This document shows, piece by piece, positions 16,806 to 25,771 of a DNA stretch of 64,000 nucleotides. The DNA is from an uncultured Lachnospiraceae bacterium (GTDB lineage Bacteria > Bacillota > Clostridia > Lachnospirales > Lachnospiraceae), in contig CANQNE010000005.1 in the NCBI GenBank assembly GCA_947625135.1, forward strand, positions 20,566 to 84,565, read 5' to 3'. Positions within the stretch are counted from its first letter, which is position 1, and each line of letters begins with the position of its first letter. The translations under genes and the position numbers were made by a program. The notes beneath the pieces were generated by a model, which did not search any database, had not been told where the DNA came from, and worked only from the letters and a program-made list of their open reading frames with translations.

Positions 16806-17483
16806 ATGATCATTAAAAACGCAGAATTGGAGACGGTCTGCGGCGTGACCAGCAGGCTGCCGGATAATACATTGCCGGAGATCGCTTTTGCCGGCAAGTC
16901 CAATGTGGGGAAATCATCCCTGATCAACGGGCTGCTGAACAGAAAAGCGCTGGCGCGCACATCTGCCCAGCCGGGCAAGACCCAGACCATCAACTTTTAT
17001 AAGGTGAACCGGGAGCTTTATTTTGTGGATCTGCCCGGATACGGTTATGCAAAGGTGTCTCTGGAGGAAAAAGAAAAGTGGGGCCGGATGATCGAACGGT
17101 ATCTTCACAGCTCCAAACAGCTGCGCAGTGTGTTCCTGCTGATCGATATCCGTCATGAGCCCTCCGCCAATGACCGGATGATGTATGAGTGGATCAGGGC
17201 GCAGGGCTATGATCCGGTGATCATTGCTACCAAGCTGGACAAGATCAACCGCAGTCAGGTGCAGAAGCACCTGAAAATGGTGCGTACCGGTATAGGCGCA
17301 AAGCAGGGTACGCTGATTTTTCCCTATTCCGCGCTGACAAAGCAGGGTCGGGAGGAAATACTGGACTATATTGAACAGATGGCGGCGGGTGCGCCCCGGC
17401 AAGAGGGAGTCCTGCCGGCTGAACAGATACAATCACGGAAAGGAATCAAAAGAGATGGGAAAGGAACTGGAAAAAACATATAA
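16806..17483 (+). CDS. engB: Ribosome-biogenesis GTPase EngB (YsxC/YihA)
   Basis: 225 residues. GTPase motifs: G1 GKSNVGKSS, G3 DLPGYGYAKV, G4 TKLDK, and G5-like SALTKQG. EngB helps assemble the large ribosomal subunit. It has a C-terminal extension of about 30 basic, low-complexity residues beyond the usual end, and that extension overlaps the valS start by 29 bases. lon followed by engB is a common order in Firmicutes. Confidence 0.96.
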   Translation: MIIKNAELETVCGVTSRLPDNTLPEIAFAGKSNVGKSSLINGLLNRKALARTSAQPGKTQTINFYKVNRELYFVDLPGYGYAKVSLEEKEKWGRMIERYLHSSKQLRSVFLLIDIRHEPSANDRMMYEWIRAQGYDPVIIATKLDKINRSQVQKHLKMVRTGIGAKQGTLIFPYSALTKQGREEILDYIEQMAAGAPRQEGVLPAEQIQSRKGIKRDGKGTGKNI

Positions 17484-20103
17484 TCCCAGCGGCCTGGAAG
17501 ACAGACTGTACCGCAAATGGGAAGAAAAGGGCTATTTTCACGCAGAGCCCGATAAAAGCAAAAAACCGTTTACCATTGTGATGCCCCCGCCCAATATTAC
17601 CGGGCAGCTGCACATGGGACACGCGCTGGACAATACCATGCAGGATATTCTGATTCGCTATAAGCGGATGCAGGGGTATAACGCTCTCTGGCAGCCGGGA
17701 ACGGATCACGCCAGCATTGCCACAGAGGTAAAGATCATCGAGACACTGAAAGCGCAGGGGATCGAGAAGGAGGATCTGGGCCGGGAAGGCTTTTTGAAAC
17801 GGGCATGGGAGTGGAAGGAAGAATACGGCGGACGTATCATCTCCCAGCTGAAGAAGCTGGGCTCCTCCGCAGACTGGCAGCGAGAGCGGTTTACCATGGA
17901 CGAGGGCTGCTCAGAGGCAGTGCAGAATGTATTTATCAAATTATATCAAAAGAAACTGATCTACAAGGGCTCCCGGCTGATTAACTGGTGTCCCGTGTGC
18001 CGGACTTCCATCAGCGATGCGGAAGTGGAGCATGTAGATATGAACGGCCATTTCTGGCACATCAATTACCCGGTAGTGGGAATGGAAGGAACCTTTCTAC
18101 AGGTGGCCACTACCCGTCCGGAGACGATGCTGGGCGATACGGCGGTTGCGGTGAATCCCGAGGATGACCGGTACAAGGCCCTCATCGGCAAAATGGTTCA
18201 GCTGCCGCTGACAGACAGACAGATTCCCATTATCGCAGATGAACATGCGGATATGACAAAGGGAACCGGCGTGGTAAAGATTACCCCTGCCCATGATCCC
18301 AACGATTATGAAGTGGGAAAGCGTCATAACCTGCCGGAGATCAATATGATGAACGACGACGGCACCATTGCCCCCATCGGCGGTAAATATGCGGGTATGG
18401 ACCGCTATGAGGCAAGAAAAGAGATGCTGAAGGATCTGGAGGAGCAGGGCCTTCTGGTGAAAGTAGAGGAAGTGGTACACAGTGTAGGTACCCACGACCG
18501 ATGTAAGACGGTGATTGAACCGCTGATCAAGCCGCAGTGGTTTGTGGCGATGAAATCGCTGGCTGAGCCGGCAATGGAGGCGGTCAGGAGCGGAGAATTA
18601 AAGCTGATCCCGCCCCGTATGAATAAGATCTATTACAACTGGCTGGAGAATATACGCGACTGGTGCATTTCCAGACAGCTCTGGTGGGGACACAGGATTC
18701 CCGCATACTACTGTCAGGACTGCGGCGAGATCATCGTGGACAAGACTGCCCCTCAGGTCTGCCCCAAATGCGGCAGCGCCCATATCAGGCAGGATGAAGA
18801 TACCCTTGACACATGGTTTTCGTCGGCGCTGTGGCCTTTTTCCACGCTGGGATGGCCGAAGGAAAATGAAGATCTGGATTATTTCTATCCCACGGATGTG
18901 CTGGTGACGGGATATGATATTATTTTCTTCTGGGTGATCCGAATGGTGTTCTCTGGGATCGAGCATACCGGCAAACTGCCCTTCCACACGGTGTTGTTCC
19001 ACGGTCTGGTGCGGGATTCTCAGGGGCGCAAGATGAGCAAGTCTCTGGGCAACGGCATTGACCCGCTGGAAGTGATTGAAAAGTATGGCGCGGATGCCCT
19101 GCGTCTGACGCTGATTACCGGAAACGCCCCCGGAAACGATATGCGTTTTTACTGGGAGCGGGTGGAGTCAAGCCGGAATCTGGCAAACAAGATCTGGAAT
19201 GCCTCCCGGTTCATCATGATGCACTTGAGCGACACGGCCATCAGGGAGCCGGCAAAGACGGCCCTTCAGCCGTCGGATCGCTGGATCTTGTCAAAGTTCA
19301 ACAGTCTGGTAAAAGATGTGACGGAAAACATGGACAAGTATGAGCTTGGCATCGCGGCGGACAAGGTGACGGATTTTATCTGGGAGGAATTCTGCGACTG
19401 GTATATCGAGATAGCAAAGCCCCGCCTGTACAAGAAAGAAACAGCTCCGGAGCCTGCCAATGCGGCGCTGTGGACGCTGCGCGCCGTACTCATCGGCGCG
19501 CTGAAGCTGCTCCATCCTTTTATGCCGTTTATTACGGAAGAAATTTTCTGCACGCTCCAGAACGAAGAAGAGTCCATTATGATCTCCAAATGGCCGGAGT
19601 ATACGGAAGAGCTGCGGTTTGCGGAGGAGGAGTCCATGATCGAGGAGCTGAAGGATATTACCCGCAGCGTCAGAAATGTCAGGTCGGAGATGAACGTGCC
19701 CAGTAACCGGAAAGCCCAGTTCTTCGTAGTGTGTCCGCAGGATCCTTATTTTGGCTGGTTTGAGGCGCTGAAGGAGGATTACAGCGCGCTTATCGGCGCA
19801 AGCGATGTTCGCATACAGAGGGACAAGACCGGGATTGATCCTTCTGCGGTTTCCCTGGTGCTGGTTCACGGTACGGTCTATATCCCCCTTGAGGAGCTGG
19901 TGGATATCGAGAAGGAACGGGAACGTCTTCAGAAAGAACGGGAACGCCTTCAGAAGGAGGTCACCAGAGCCGACGGTATGCTGAAGAATGAAAAGTTCCT
20001 TGCCAAAGCGCCGGAAGACAAAGTGGCCCAGGAAAAGAAAAAACTGAAAAACTATGAAAACATGCTGGCGCAGGTGGAGAACCGCCTGAAACAACTGGGA
20101 TAA
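17455..20103 (+). CDS. valS: Valyl-tRNA synthetase
   Basis: 882 residues from the ATG at 17455 with GGAAAGGA upstream. Class I synthetase motifs: HIGH-like HMGHAL in PPPNITGQLHMGHAL, and KMSKS in GRKMSKSLGNG. The editing (CP1) domain includes TTRPETMLGDTAVAV and the GTGVVKITPAHDPNDYE signature. A zinc-binding CxxC pair lies in CQDCGEI ... CPKCGS. The C-terminal coiled coil (ERERLQKERERLQKEV) binds tRNA. No T-box leader is visible; it is transcribed with engB. Confidence 0.98.
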   Translation: MGKELEKTYNPSGLEDRLYRKWEEKGYFHAEPDKSKKPFTIVMPPPNITGQLHMGHALDNTMQDILIRYKRMQGYNALWQPGTDHASIATEVKIIETLKAQGIEKEDLGREGFLKRAWEWKEEYGGRIISQLKKLGSSADWQRERFTMDEGCSEAVQNVFIKLYQKKLIYKGSRLINWCPVCRTSISDAEVEHVDMNGHFWHINYPVVGMEGTFLQVATTRPETMLGDTAVAVNPEDDRYKALIGKMVQLPLTDRQIPIIADEHADMTKGTGVVKITPAHDPNDYEVGKRHNLPEINMMNDDGTIAPIGGKYAGMDRYEARKEMLKDLEEQGLLVKVEEVVHSVGTHDRCKTVIEPLIKPQWFVAMKSLAEPAMEAVRSGELKLIPPRMNKIYYNWLENIRDWCISRQLWWGHRIPAYYCQDCGEIIVDKTAPQVCPKCGSAHIRQDEDTLDTWFSSALWPFSTLGWPKENEDLDYFYPTDVLVTGYDIIFFWVIRMVFSGIEHTGKLPFHTVLFHGLVRDSQGRKMSKSLGNGIDPLEVIEKYGADALRLTLITGNAPGNDMRFYWERVESSRNLANKIWNASRFIMMHLSDTAIREPAKTALQPSDRWILSKFNSLVKDVTENMDKYELGIAADKVTDFIWEEFCDWYIEIAKPRLYKKETAPEPANAALWTLRAVLIGALKLLHPFMPFITEEIFCTLQNEEESIMISKWPEYTEELRFAEEESMIEELKDITRSVRNVRSEMNVPSNRKAQFFVVCPQDPYFGWFEALKEDYSALIGASDVRIQRDKTGIDPSAVSLVLVHGTVYIPLEELVDIEKERERLQKERERLQKEVTRADGMLKNEKFLAKAPEDKVAQEKKKLKNYENMLAQVENRLKQLG

Positions 20104-20117
20104 ATTACAAGAAACCG

Positions 20118-20146
20118 TTGCAATTTTTTTTGGATGTGGGTATGAT
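20118..20146 (+). promoter_or_regulatory. Sigma-A promoter for the small protein and TPR gene
   Basis: -35 TTGCAA, 17-base spacer (T-rich), -10 TATGAT. It lies 31 bases before the small gene at 20177. Confidence 0.7.
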
Positions 20147-20176
20147 GAAAGAAATCGTTGATGGGAGGATCAGAAC

Positions 20177-20320
20177 ATGATCGATTTTGATGAAGAACTA
20201 AAAAAATATCAGCCCAGCGCGGAGGTGGAAAATATCGAGGAGATTGTCAACAGACAGGATCTGACAGATATGACGGACATTATGCGCGAGATGATGAAAG
20301 AAGGAAAAGGACACAAGTGA
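20177..20320 (+). CDS. Small acidic protein of 47 residues, function unknown
   Basis: The frame reads MIDFDEELKKYQPSAEVENI and continues with an amphipathic, acid-rich helix region (EEIVNRQDLTDMTDIMREMM) before a Lys/Gly tail. GGGAGG lies eight bases before the ATG and a well-formed sigma-A promoter just ahead of that, so translation is likely. It lies 27 bases before the TPR gene and probably shares its transcript. I do not recognise the family; a short partner or adaptor of the TPR protein is only a guess. Confidence 0.7.
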   Translation: MIDFDEELKKYQPSAEVENIEEIVNRQDLTDMTDIMREMMKEGKGHK

Positions 20321-20347
20321 TTTCTTTACAAAGACAGGTGAAGAACA

Positions 20348-21667
20348 ATGAAGTGCTATCGTTGTAATGCGGAGCTTGGCAGCCGGGATTTCTGCGATGT
20401 CTGCGGCGCCAACGTAGGCGTATACAAAAAAATACTGCGCACTTCCAACGCTTACTACAATGACGGTCTTGCCAAAGCGAGAGTGCGGGATCTGACGGGA
20501 GCGGCGGAGAGCCTGCGGCGCAGTGTCAAATATAATAAAAATCATACGGATGCCAGAAACCTGCTGGGGCTGGTCTACTATGAGACGGGAGACATGGTAC
20601 ATGCGCTTTCCGAGTGGGTCATCAGCCGTTCTCTTCAGGAAGAGGACAACTTAGCCAACAGGTATCTGCAGGAGATACGCAGCAGCGGTTTTCTGGATCG
20701 GGCCAGGACTGCCATCAAGAAGTACAACATGGCGGTAAACTATGCCAGAAATAACAGTGAGGATCTGGCGATCATTCAGCTCAGGAGGGTGCTGTCTCTC
20801 AACAGCAGGATGCTGGACGCCCATCACCTGCTGGCGCTTCTTTACATGAAGAACAAGGATTATACGAAAGCAAAGAAGGTGCTGAGAAAAGCGCAGCTGA
20901 TTGACACCAACAATACGACCACGCTTCGGTATCTGCGGGAGGTAGAGCGGCTTCATGCCATCAACAGGGGAAATCCGGAGAATCTCCGGTCCACGGGAAC
21001 CAACCGCGACCGGATCACGTACCAGAGCGGCAACGATACGGTGATCCAACCTACTTCCTTCAAGGAATCTGGCGGGATCTGGACGGTGCTTCATGTGCTG
21101 GCGGGAATCGTCATCGGCCTGCTGGCGGCATGGTTTTTGATCCTTCCCGCCCAGCGGAGCCAGATTCAGCGGGAGTACCGGCAGCGGGAGCAGAAGCTGT
21201 ATGCGGAGTTCACCGGAAGAGAAGATACGGCGGCCACGGAGGAACCGGATAAGACGGAGAAGCCAAAGGAGACAGGGGAGCCTTCCGGATCGGAAGAACC
21301 TGACGGCACAGGGGCCCCTGATTCTACAAAGGAGCCGGGAGATTCCGATGCGTCCGGGGAACTGGATCAGGAGGTTTTCGGCGATCCCGATAATATGCAG
21401 CTGGACGACAGCATGACGGCGGAAGATTATTTCAGCCGGGGAAGCGACCTGTACGATTACGGCAGCTATGAAGACGCGATCCCCAATCTGCAGAAAGCGC
21501 TGGTGCTGGATGATGAACATCTGATGAGCCTGTATTATCTGGGGAGGGCATACCAAAAACTGGAAATGAAAGAAAGCGCCATTACCGTTTATGAGCGGAT
21601 CATTGCGCTGTATCCGGACAATGAGCTGGCGGACGACGCGAGACGGTTTATCGGAGAATTACAATAG
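20348..21667 (+). CDS. Zinc-ribbon, TPR-repeat, single-pass membrane protein
   Basis: 439 residues. An N-terminal zinc ribbon (CYRCNAELGSRDFCDVCG) is followed by TPR units (about 40-220; NLLGLVYYETGDMVHALSEW, HLLALLYMKNKDYTKAKKVL). One membrane helix (about 239-260) precedes a coiled-coil stretch and an acidic Pro/Glu/Ser/Thr linker (about 290-340). A C-terminal TPR pair (SRGSDLYDYGSYEDAIPNL, YLGRAYQKLEMKESAI) follows. The zinc-ribbon/TPR half would face the cytoplasm and the terminal TPRs the outside. It looks like a scaffold; no enzymatic motif is seen. A terminator follows 23 bases after the stop. Confidence 0.85.
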   Translation: MKCYRCNAELGSRDFCDVCGANVGVYKKILRTSNAYYNDGLAKARVRDLTGAAESLRRSVKYNKNHTDARNLLGLVYYETGDMVHALSEWVISRSLQEEDNLANRYLQEIRSSGFLDRARTAIKKYNMAVNYARNNSEDLAIIQLRRVLSLNSRMLDAHHLLALLYMKNKDYTKAKKVLRKAQLIDTNNTTTLRYLREVERLHAINRGNPENLRSTGTNRDRITYQSGNDTVIQPTSFKESGGIWTVLHVLAGIVIGLLAAWFLILPAQRSQIQREYRQREQKLYAEFTGREDTAATEEPDKTEKPKETGEPSGSEEPDGTGAPDSTKEPGDSDASGELDQEVFGDPDNMQLDDSMTAEDYFSRGSDLYDYGSYEDAIPNLQKALVLDDEHLMSLYYLGRAYQKLEMKESAITVYERIIALYPDNELADDARRFIGELQ

Positions 21668-21690
21668 TAAAAGCAAATAGATACAGAAGA

Positions 21691-21722
21691 AGAGAATGTC
21701 AGAAGAGACATTCTCTTTTTTT
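21691..21722 (+). terminator. Rho-independent terminator after the TPR gene
   Basis: AGAGAATGTC and GACATTCTCT pair perfectly around a six-base loop, followed by six T residues. It isolates the TPR operon from spoIIA. Confidence 0.92.
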
Positions 21723-21831
21723 ATGTCATGGGATTTCCGACGACATAAAAAGCCCTGCTGGACGGGATTTTTTGATATTCGAATGATTGTCATGATAAAA
21801 AATCAGGTTAATGGAAAGGAAAGGATTTGTG

Positions 21832-22146
21832 ATGAGCGAGATTCAGGTAGAAAATGGCAGGCTGACGGTATTTGTCCCAAAAGAGCTGGACGACCATACG
21901 GCAAAGGAAATTAAGGAGCAGGTGGATGAGATCCTGAATACCCAGTGGATCCGGACGCTGATCTTTGACTTCAGGGACACGGCGTTCATGGACAGCTCCG
22001 GCATCGGGATGATTCTGGGGAGATACAAGAAGATCAGCTACAGCGGCGGAAAGATCGAGGCGGTAGGGATGAGCGACCGGATCCGGCGGATGATGATCCT
22101 GTCGGGACTGTATCAGGTAGTCCGTCTGGAAAAAAAGGGGGAATAG
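21832..22146 (+). CDS. spoIIAA: Anti-sigma-F factor antagonist SpoIIAA
   Basis: 104 residues from the ATG at 21832, eight bases after AAAGGA; an in-frame ATG at 21811 has a poorer site. A single STAS domain with the phosphorylatable serine motif MDSSGIGMILGRYK. In the forespore, unphosphorylated SpoIIAA binds SpoIIAB and frees sigma-F. It is first in spoIIAA-spoIIAB-sigF. The 110 bases upstream hold no promoter I can assign with confidence; in relatives this operon is driven by sigma-H and Spo0A. Confidence 0.97.
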   Translation: MSEIQVENGRLTVFVPKELDDHTAKEIKEQVDEILNTQWIRTLIFDFRDTAFMDSSGIGMILGRYKKISYSGGKIEAVGMSDRIRRMMILSGLYQVVRLEKKGE

Positions 22147-22151
22147 GAGAA

Positions 22152-22601
22152 ATGGAAACAAAGAAAAACCGTATGAAGCTGGAATTTGACAGCATTTCGG
22201 AAAACGAGAGCTTTGCGAGAGTGGCGGTAGCGGCCTTTATGACCCAGCTGAATCCCACTGTGGAAGAGGTGGCCGACGTAAAGACTGCGGTGTCGGAAGC
22301 GGTGACCAACGCCATCATCCACGGCTATGAGGGTGCGGTAGAGACGATTGTGATCCTGTGTACCATCAGCGGGCAGGAGCTGGAGGTGACGGTGGAGGAT
22401 AAAGGCGTGGGGATTCCCGACGTAAAAGCGGCTATGGAGCCTCTCTTTACCTCGAAGCCGGAACTTGAGCGTTCCGGCATGGGATTTGCCTTTATGGAGG
22501 CTTTTATGGACGAGCTGCGGGTAGACTCTGCGCCGGGGCAGGGTACCAGCGTATATATGAAAAAGAAAATCGGAACTGTCAATGAATGGAAGGAATCGTA
22601 G
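22152..22601 (+). CDS. spoIIAB: Anti-sigma-F factor and SpoIIAA kinase SpoIIAB
   Basis: 149 residues with a GHKL ATPase fold: N-box VSEAVTNAIIHGY, G1 VEDKGVGIPD, and G2 ERSGMGFAFMEAFMD. It binds and holds sigma-F inactive in the predivisional cell and phosphorylates SpoIIAA. It starts five bases after spoIIAA and ends just before sigF. Confidence 0.98.
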   Translation: METKKNRMKLEFDSISENESFARVAVAAFMTQLNPTVEEVADVKTAVSEAVTNAIIHGYEGAVETIVILCTISGQELEVTVEDKGVGIPDVKAAMEPLFTSKPELERSGMGFAFMEAFMDELRVDSAPGQGTSVYMKKKIGTVNEWKES

Positions 22602-22606
22602 CGTCA

Positions 22607-23329
22607 ATGGAGGAAACTCAAAAATTGATCGCGCAGGCGCATGCGGGGGATCAGGCCGCCAGAGAGCAGCTTGTGCGGGAAAATCTGGGTCTTGTGCAGA
22701 GCATTGCCCGCCGGTTTCGGGGAAGAGGGACCGAGGATGAGGATCTGTTCCAGATCGGCAGCATTGGGCTGATCAAGGCCATTGACAAATTTGATCTGAA
22801 TTATGAAGTGAAATTTTCCACTTACGCCGTGCCGGTGATTACCGGGGAGATCAAGCGGTTTCTCCGGGACGACGGCATGATAAAAGTGAGCCGTAATTTA
22901 AAGGAAACCGCCATGCGGGCAGGCGCCGCCAGAGAGCATCTCCGCAGGGAAAAAGGAAGAGAACCCACTGTGGAGGAGATCAGCGAAAGGATCGGCGTAG
23001 AGCAGGAGACGCTTGTGCAGGCGATGGAATCCGGGGAACAGATCGAATCTCTCCAGAAGGTGATCTTCGAGGGGGAAGGCAGGCAGATCTGCATGGAGGA
23101 CCGGCTTATCGACGGAAGGGATGAAACGGAATCCATGCTGAACCGGATCGTGCTGACCCAGCTGCTGTCCTCTCTGGGAGAGCAGGAAAAAAAGCTGATC
23201 TGCCTGCGGTATTTTGCGGATAAGACTCAGACGGAGGTGGCGCGGGCGCTGGGCATCTCTCAGGTGCAGGTTTCCCGGCTGGAAAAAAAGATCCTGAATT
23301 CTATGCGGGATCAGGTAAAAGCAAAATAA
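22607..23329 (+). CDS. sigF: Forespore sigma factor sigma-F (SpoIIAC)
   Basis: 240 residues from the ATG at 22607, preceded by GGAAGGA; an ATG at 22586 overlapping spoIIAB gives 247 residues. Region 2 is clear (LVQSIARRFRGRG, EDLFQIGSIGLIKAIDKFD, KFSTYAVPVITGEIKRFLRDD). Region 3 and the region 4 helix-turn-helix (QTEVARALGISQVQVSRLEKKIL) follow. It directs early forespore transcription, controlled by the two upstream genes. Confidence 0.97.
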   Translation: MEETQKLIAQAHAGDQAAREQLVRENLGLVQSIARRFRGRGTEDEDLFQIGSIGLIKAIDKFDLNYEVKFSTYAVPVITGEIKRFLRDDGMIKVSRNLKETAMRAGAAREHLRREKGREPTVEEISERIGVEQETLVQAMESGEQIESLQKVIFEGEGRQICMEDRLIDGRDETESMLNRIVLTQLLSSLGEQEKKLICLRYFADKTQTEVARALGISQVQVSRLEKKILNSMRDQVKAK

Positions 23330-23336
23330 AAGGCGA

Positions 23337-23373
23337 ACCGGATCATGAACAAAACGCCTGTTTCAGATCCGGT
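23337..23373. terminator. Hairpin between convergent sigF and spoVAE
   Basis: ACCGGATC (23337-23344) pairs with GATCCGGT (23366-23373), extended inward by TGAACA/TGTTTCA. TTTT occurs after the stem on the minus-strand reading and TTTTTT some ten bases later on the plus strand, so it may serve both operons. Confidence 0.6.
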
Positions 23374-23380
23374 CCGTCCG

Positions 23381-23746
23381 TTATTTTTTCATTTTCGGCT
23401 TGAAGATCAGAGAAGCCAGATAGCCGAATATGATCGCCGCGCTGATGCCGGCGGCGGTGGTCTTCAGCCCGCCTGTAAAAATGCCGATGATGCCGTCTTT
23501 TTTCACGGCTTCCTTTACCCCCTCAAAGAGCAGGTTGCCGAAGCCCAAAAGGGGCACAGAGGCCCCTGCTCCTGCCATTTCTACAAATTTGGGGTAAATG
23601 CCGATGGCGCTCAGCACCGCGCCGGTGCATACAAGCAGTACCATGATGCGGCCGGGCATCAGCTTTGTTTTGTCCATCAGGATCTGTACAAGGGCGCAGA
23701 TCAGCCCGCCGATCCAGAATGCGTTCACATAATCAATCCAATTCAT
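23381..23746 (-). CDS. spoVAE: Stage V sporulation protein AE
   Basis: 121 residues from the ATG at 23746 (GGAGG five bases before). Strongly hydrophobic with four likely membrane helices and the SpoVAC/SpoVAE-type motif AGAGASVPLLGFGNLLFEG. Part of the inner spore membrane channel that moves Ca-dipicolinate during spore formation and germination. It is the last gene of spoVAA-AB-AC-AD-AE, 68 bases after spoVAD, somewhat more than the other gaps in the operon. Confidence 0.95.
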   Translation of the reverse strand: MNWIDYVNAFWIGGLICALVQILMDKTKLMPGRIMVLLVCTGAVLSAIGIYPKFVEMAGAGASVPLLGFGNLLFEGVKEAVKKDGIIGIFTGGLKTTAAGISAAIIFGYLASLIFKPKMKK

Positions 23747-23814
23747 AACTACCTCCATTCCGAAGACGTCACAGTCATAGCTTCTGACAAAAAATATTGA
23801 AGAGAAAAAGAAAT

Positions 23815-24837
23815 CTAAGCGCTCTCCAGCACCACGCCGTGGGCAATGCCGGGGACGGACTGGCCCTCGTTGAAGCTGACGGTGGACAGCAGCGCCCCGG
23901 TAGGCACCAGAAGCACCCGCTTCCAGACGCCTGCCCGCAGCTGCTTCAGGATGTGAGCGCTGAGCATACACGCGCTGCATCCGCACCCGCTGCCGCCTGC
24001 GTGGGTGTCCTGCGTATCAGCGTCAAAGATTTCGATGCCGCAGTCCAGATGCCGGTCGCTGATATCATAGCCTTTGTCCCTCAGCAGCTTGATGAGGATC
24101 TCCTGTCCGATGGAGCCCAGATCCCCGGTGATGATCTTGTCGTAATCCTCCGGCATACGTGAAAAATCCTGCAGGTTCTTAAAGATGGTATCACAGGCTG
24201 CAGGCGCCATAGCCGCGCCCATATTCATGGAATCCGTGATCCCGTAATCCGTGATGGCGCCGGTGGTAATGCCGGTAATGCGGACAGAGGCGCCCGCTCT
24301 GGGCGGCTCGGAGGATAAGATGAACGCGCCGCTGCCGGTGACCGTCCATGTGGCGGAGAGGGGACGTTGGTTGCCGTACTCCAGAGGAAAACGGAATTGT
24401 TTTTCCGCACTGCCGAAATGGCTGGAGGTAAGGCACATCACTTTGTCCGCAAAGCCGCCGGATATGGCCATAGAGCCAAGAGACAGAGATTCTCCTAGGG
24501 TGGAGCAGGCGCCGTACAGGCCGAACAGCGGCCGGTTCAGATCCATCAGCCCGAAGCTGGTGGCAATGTTCTGCCCCAGAAGGTCTCCCGCAAAAATATA
24601 CCGGATGTCCCTTGAGGTGAGCCCGGTCTTTTCCAGCGCCAGCGCGGCGGTCTGCAGCTGCAGCTGGCTTTCCGCCTCCTCCCATGAATCCTGTCCGAAA
24701 TAAGGGTCGGTTTCTATTTTGTCAAATTCGTTTTTATAGGGGCCCTGCCCTTCTTTTTCGCCTGCGATACAGGCGTCCCCTATGATGTAAGAGGACTGTT
24801 CAAAGGCAATGCTCTGTTCTCCCAATATCTGGTTCAT
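23815..24837 (-). CDS. spoVAD: Stage V sporulation protein AD
   Basis: 340 residues from the ATG at 24837, six bases after AAAGGAG. Thiolase-like fold (QTAALALEKTGL, GACSTLGESLSLGSMAI, GGSGCGCSACMLSAHIL). SpoVAD binds dipicolinic acid directly and is the soluble component of the SpoVA channel. It is 23 bases after spoVAC. Confidence 0.97.
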   Translation of the reverse strand: MNQILGEQSIAFEQSSYIIGDACIAGEKEGQGPYKNEFDKIETDPYFGQDSWEEAESQLQLQTAALALEKTGLTSRDIRYIFAGDLLGQNIATSFGLMDLNRPLFGLYGACSTLGESLSLGSMAISGGFADKVMCLTSSHFGSAEKQFRFPLEYGNQRPLSATWTVTGSGAFILSSEPPRAGASVRITGITTGAITDYGITDSMNMGAAMAPAACDTIFKNLQDFSRMPEDYDKIITGDLGSIGQEILIKLLRDKGYDISDRHLDCGIEIFDADTQDTHAGGSGCGCSACMLSAHILKQLRAGVWKRVLLVPTGALLSTVSFNEGQSVPGIAHGVVLESA

Positions 24838-24860
24838 GTCTGTCTCCTTTCTGCAGGCGC

Positions 24861-25325
24861 TCATGCCACGCCGATCAGCGTCAGAATATAGTAGATCAAT
24901 CCCAGCCCAGAGGAAGTCACAAGGCCATAGAGGATCACCGGCCCTGCAATGGTAAAAATTTTGCAGCCGATGCCAAATACCTGCCCCTCCTTTTGAAATT
25001 CAATGGCGGGGGCGGCAATGGAATTGGCGAATCCCGTGATGGGGACAAGGGCGCCGGCGCCGCCGAATTTGGCGATGGAAGGGAAGATGTTCAGTCCGGT
25101 GAGCAGGGCGCTCAGAAAGATGAGGGAGAGACTGGTCCATGCCCCGGAAATGTCCTTGCCAAGATCAAGCTGCCTGCAGAGATGCAGAACGCCCTGACCG
25201 ATGAGACAGATGATCCCGCCGGTGAGAAAGGCCTTGCATATATTCAGAAGCGTGTTGTGGGTGGGGGTCACCTGAGATACATAATCGTTGTATTGCTGTT
25301 GTTGTGTTTTGCTGATATTAGCCAT
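24861..25325 (-). CDS. spoVAC: Stage V sporulation protein AC
   Basis: 154 residues from the ATG at 25325 (AAAGGAG upstream); a longer frame from 25361 has no good site. Four or so membrane helices and the family motif KFGGAGALVPITGFANSIAA shared with SpoVAE. SpoVAC behaves as a mechanosensitive channel for dipicolinate release in B. subtilis. The Gln-rich, hydrophilic N terminus (SKTQQQQYNDYV) is typical. Confidence 0.97.
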   Translation of the reverse strand: MANISKTQQQQYNDYVSQVTPTHNTLLNICKAFLTGGIICLIGQGVLHLCRQLDLGKDISGAWTSLSLIFLSALLTGLNIFPSIAKFGGAGALVPITGFANSIAAPAIEFQKEGQVFGIGCKIFTIAGPVILYGLVTSSGLGLIYYILTLIGVA

Positions 25326-25348
25326 GTGATACTCCTTTCGCGGTTCAG

Positions 25349-25771
25349 TTATTTTTTCCATCCCATATAAAACTGCAGCAGGGTGCCGCTCATTTTGCCC
25401 AGAGCAAGAAAGAGGATGATCAGCCCCAGCCCTCTGTAAATATTTGCCCGGCGCATCAGCACGGGAAACAGATCCAGCGCTTCGGCCAGCGCGATTGCAA
25501 GACAGCCTGTAAAAATGCCGGAAAACAGCCCAAATAGAATTTCCGCCGCAAGGCCCGCGGGCAGGGACAGATGAAAAAGGGACAGTACGTTGCCGAAAAT
25601 GGAGCCCAGAAGAATACTGTCCTCATACATCAGGATGTGGCGGGCGGTGTGAGTGGAAGCGGCCATGCGATTGATGACGCCGATGGACAGGATAAAGGCG
25701 AATATGCCCCCGGCGATGCCGAAACCGCTGCTAAGACCGATGACCGCCAGTAGAATCTGCTTTAGGATCAT
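25349..25771 (-). CDS. spoVAB: Stage V sporulation protein AB
   Basis: 140 residues from the ATG at 25771 (AAAGGGG upstream), overlapping the end of spoVAA by 41 bases. Four to five membrane helices and the family stretch HTARHILMYEDSILLGSIFG. It is present only in species with the longer spoVA operon; the biochemical role is not known beyond the channel complex. Confidence 0.92.
   Translation of the reverse strand: MILKQILLAVIGLSSGFGIAGGIFAFILSIGVINRMAASTHTARHILMYEDSILLGSIFGNVLSLFHLSLPAGLAAEILFGLFSGIFTGCLAIALAEALDLFPVLMRRANIYRGLGLIILFLALGKMSGTLLQFYMGWKK

Noticed and set aside
21723..21831. Possible sigma-H or Spo0A site before spoIIAA (GAAT motif)
   Set aside because: The -35 and spacing do not fit; known biology would predict such a site, but I cannot show it here.
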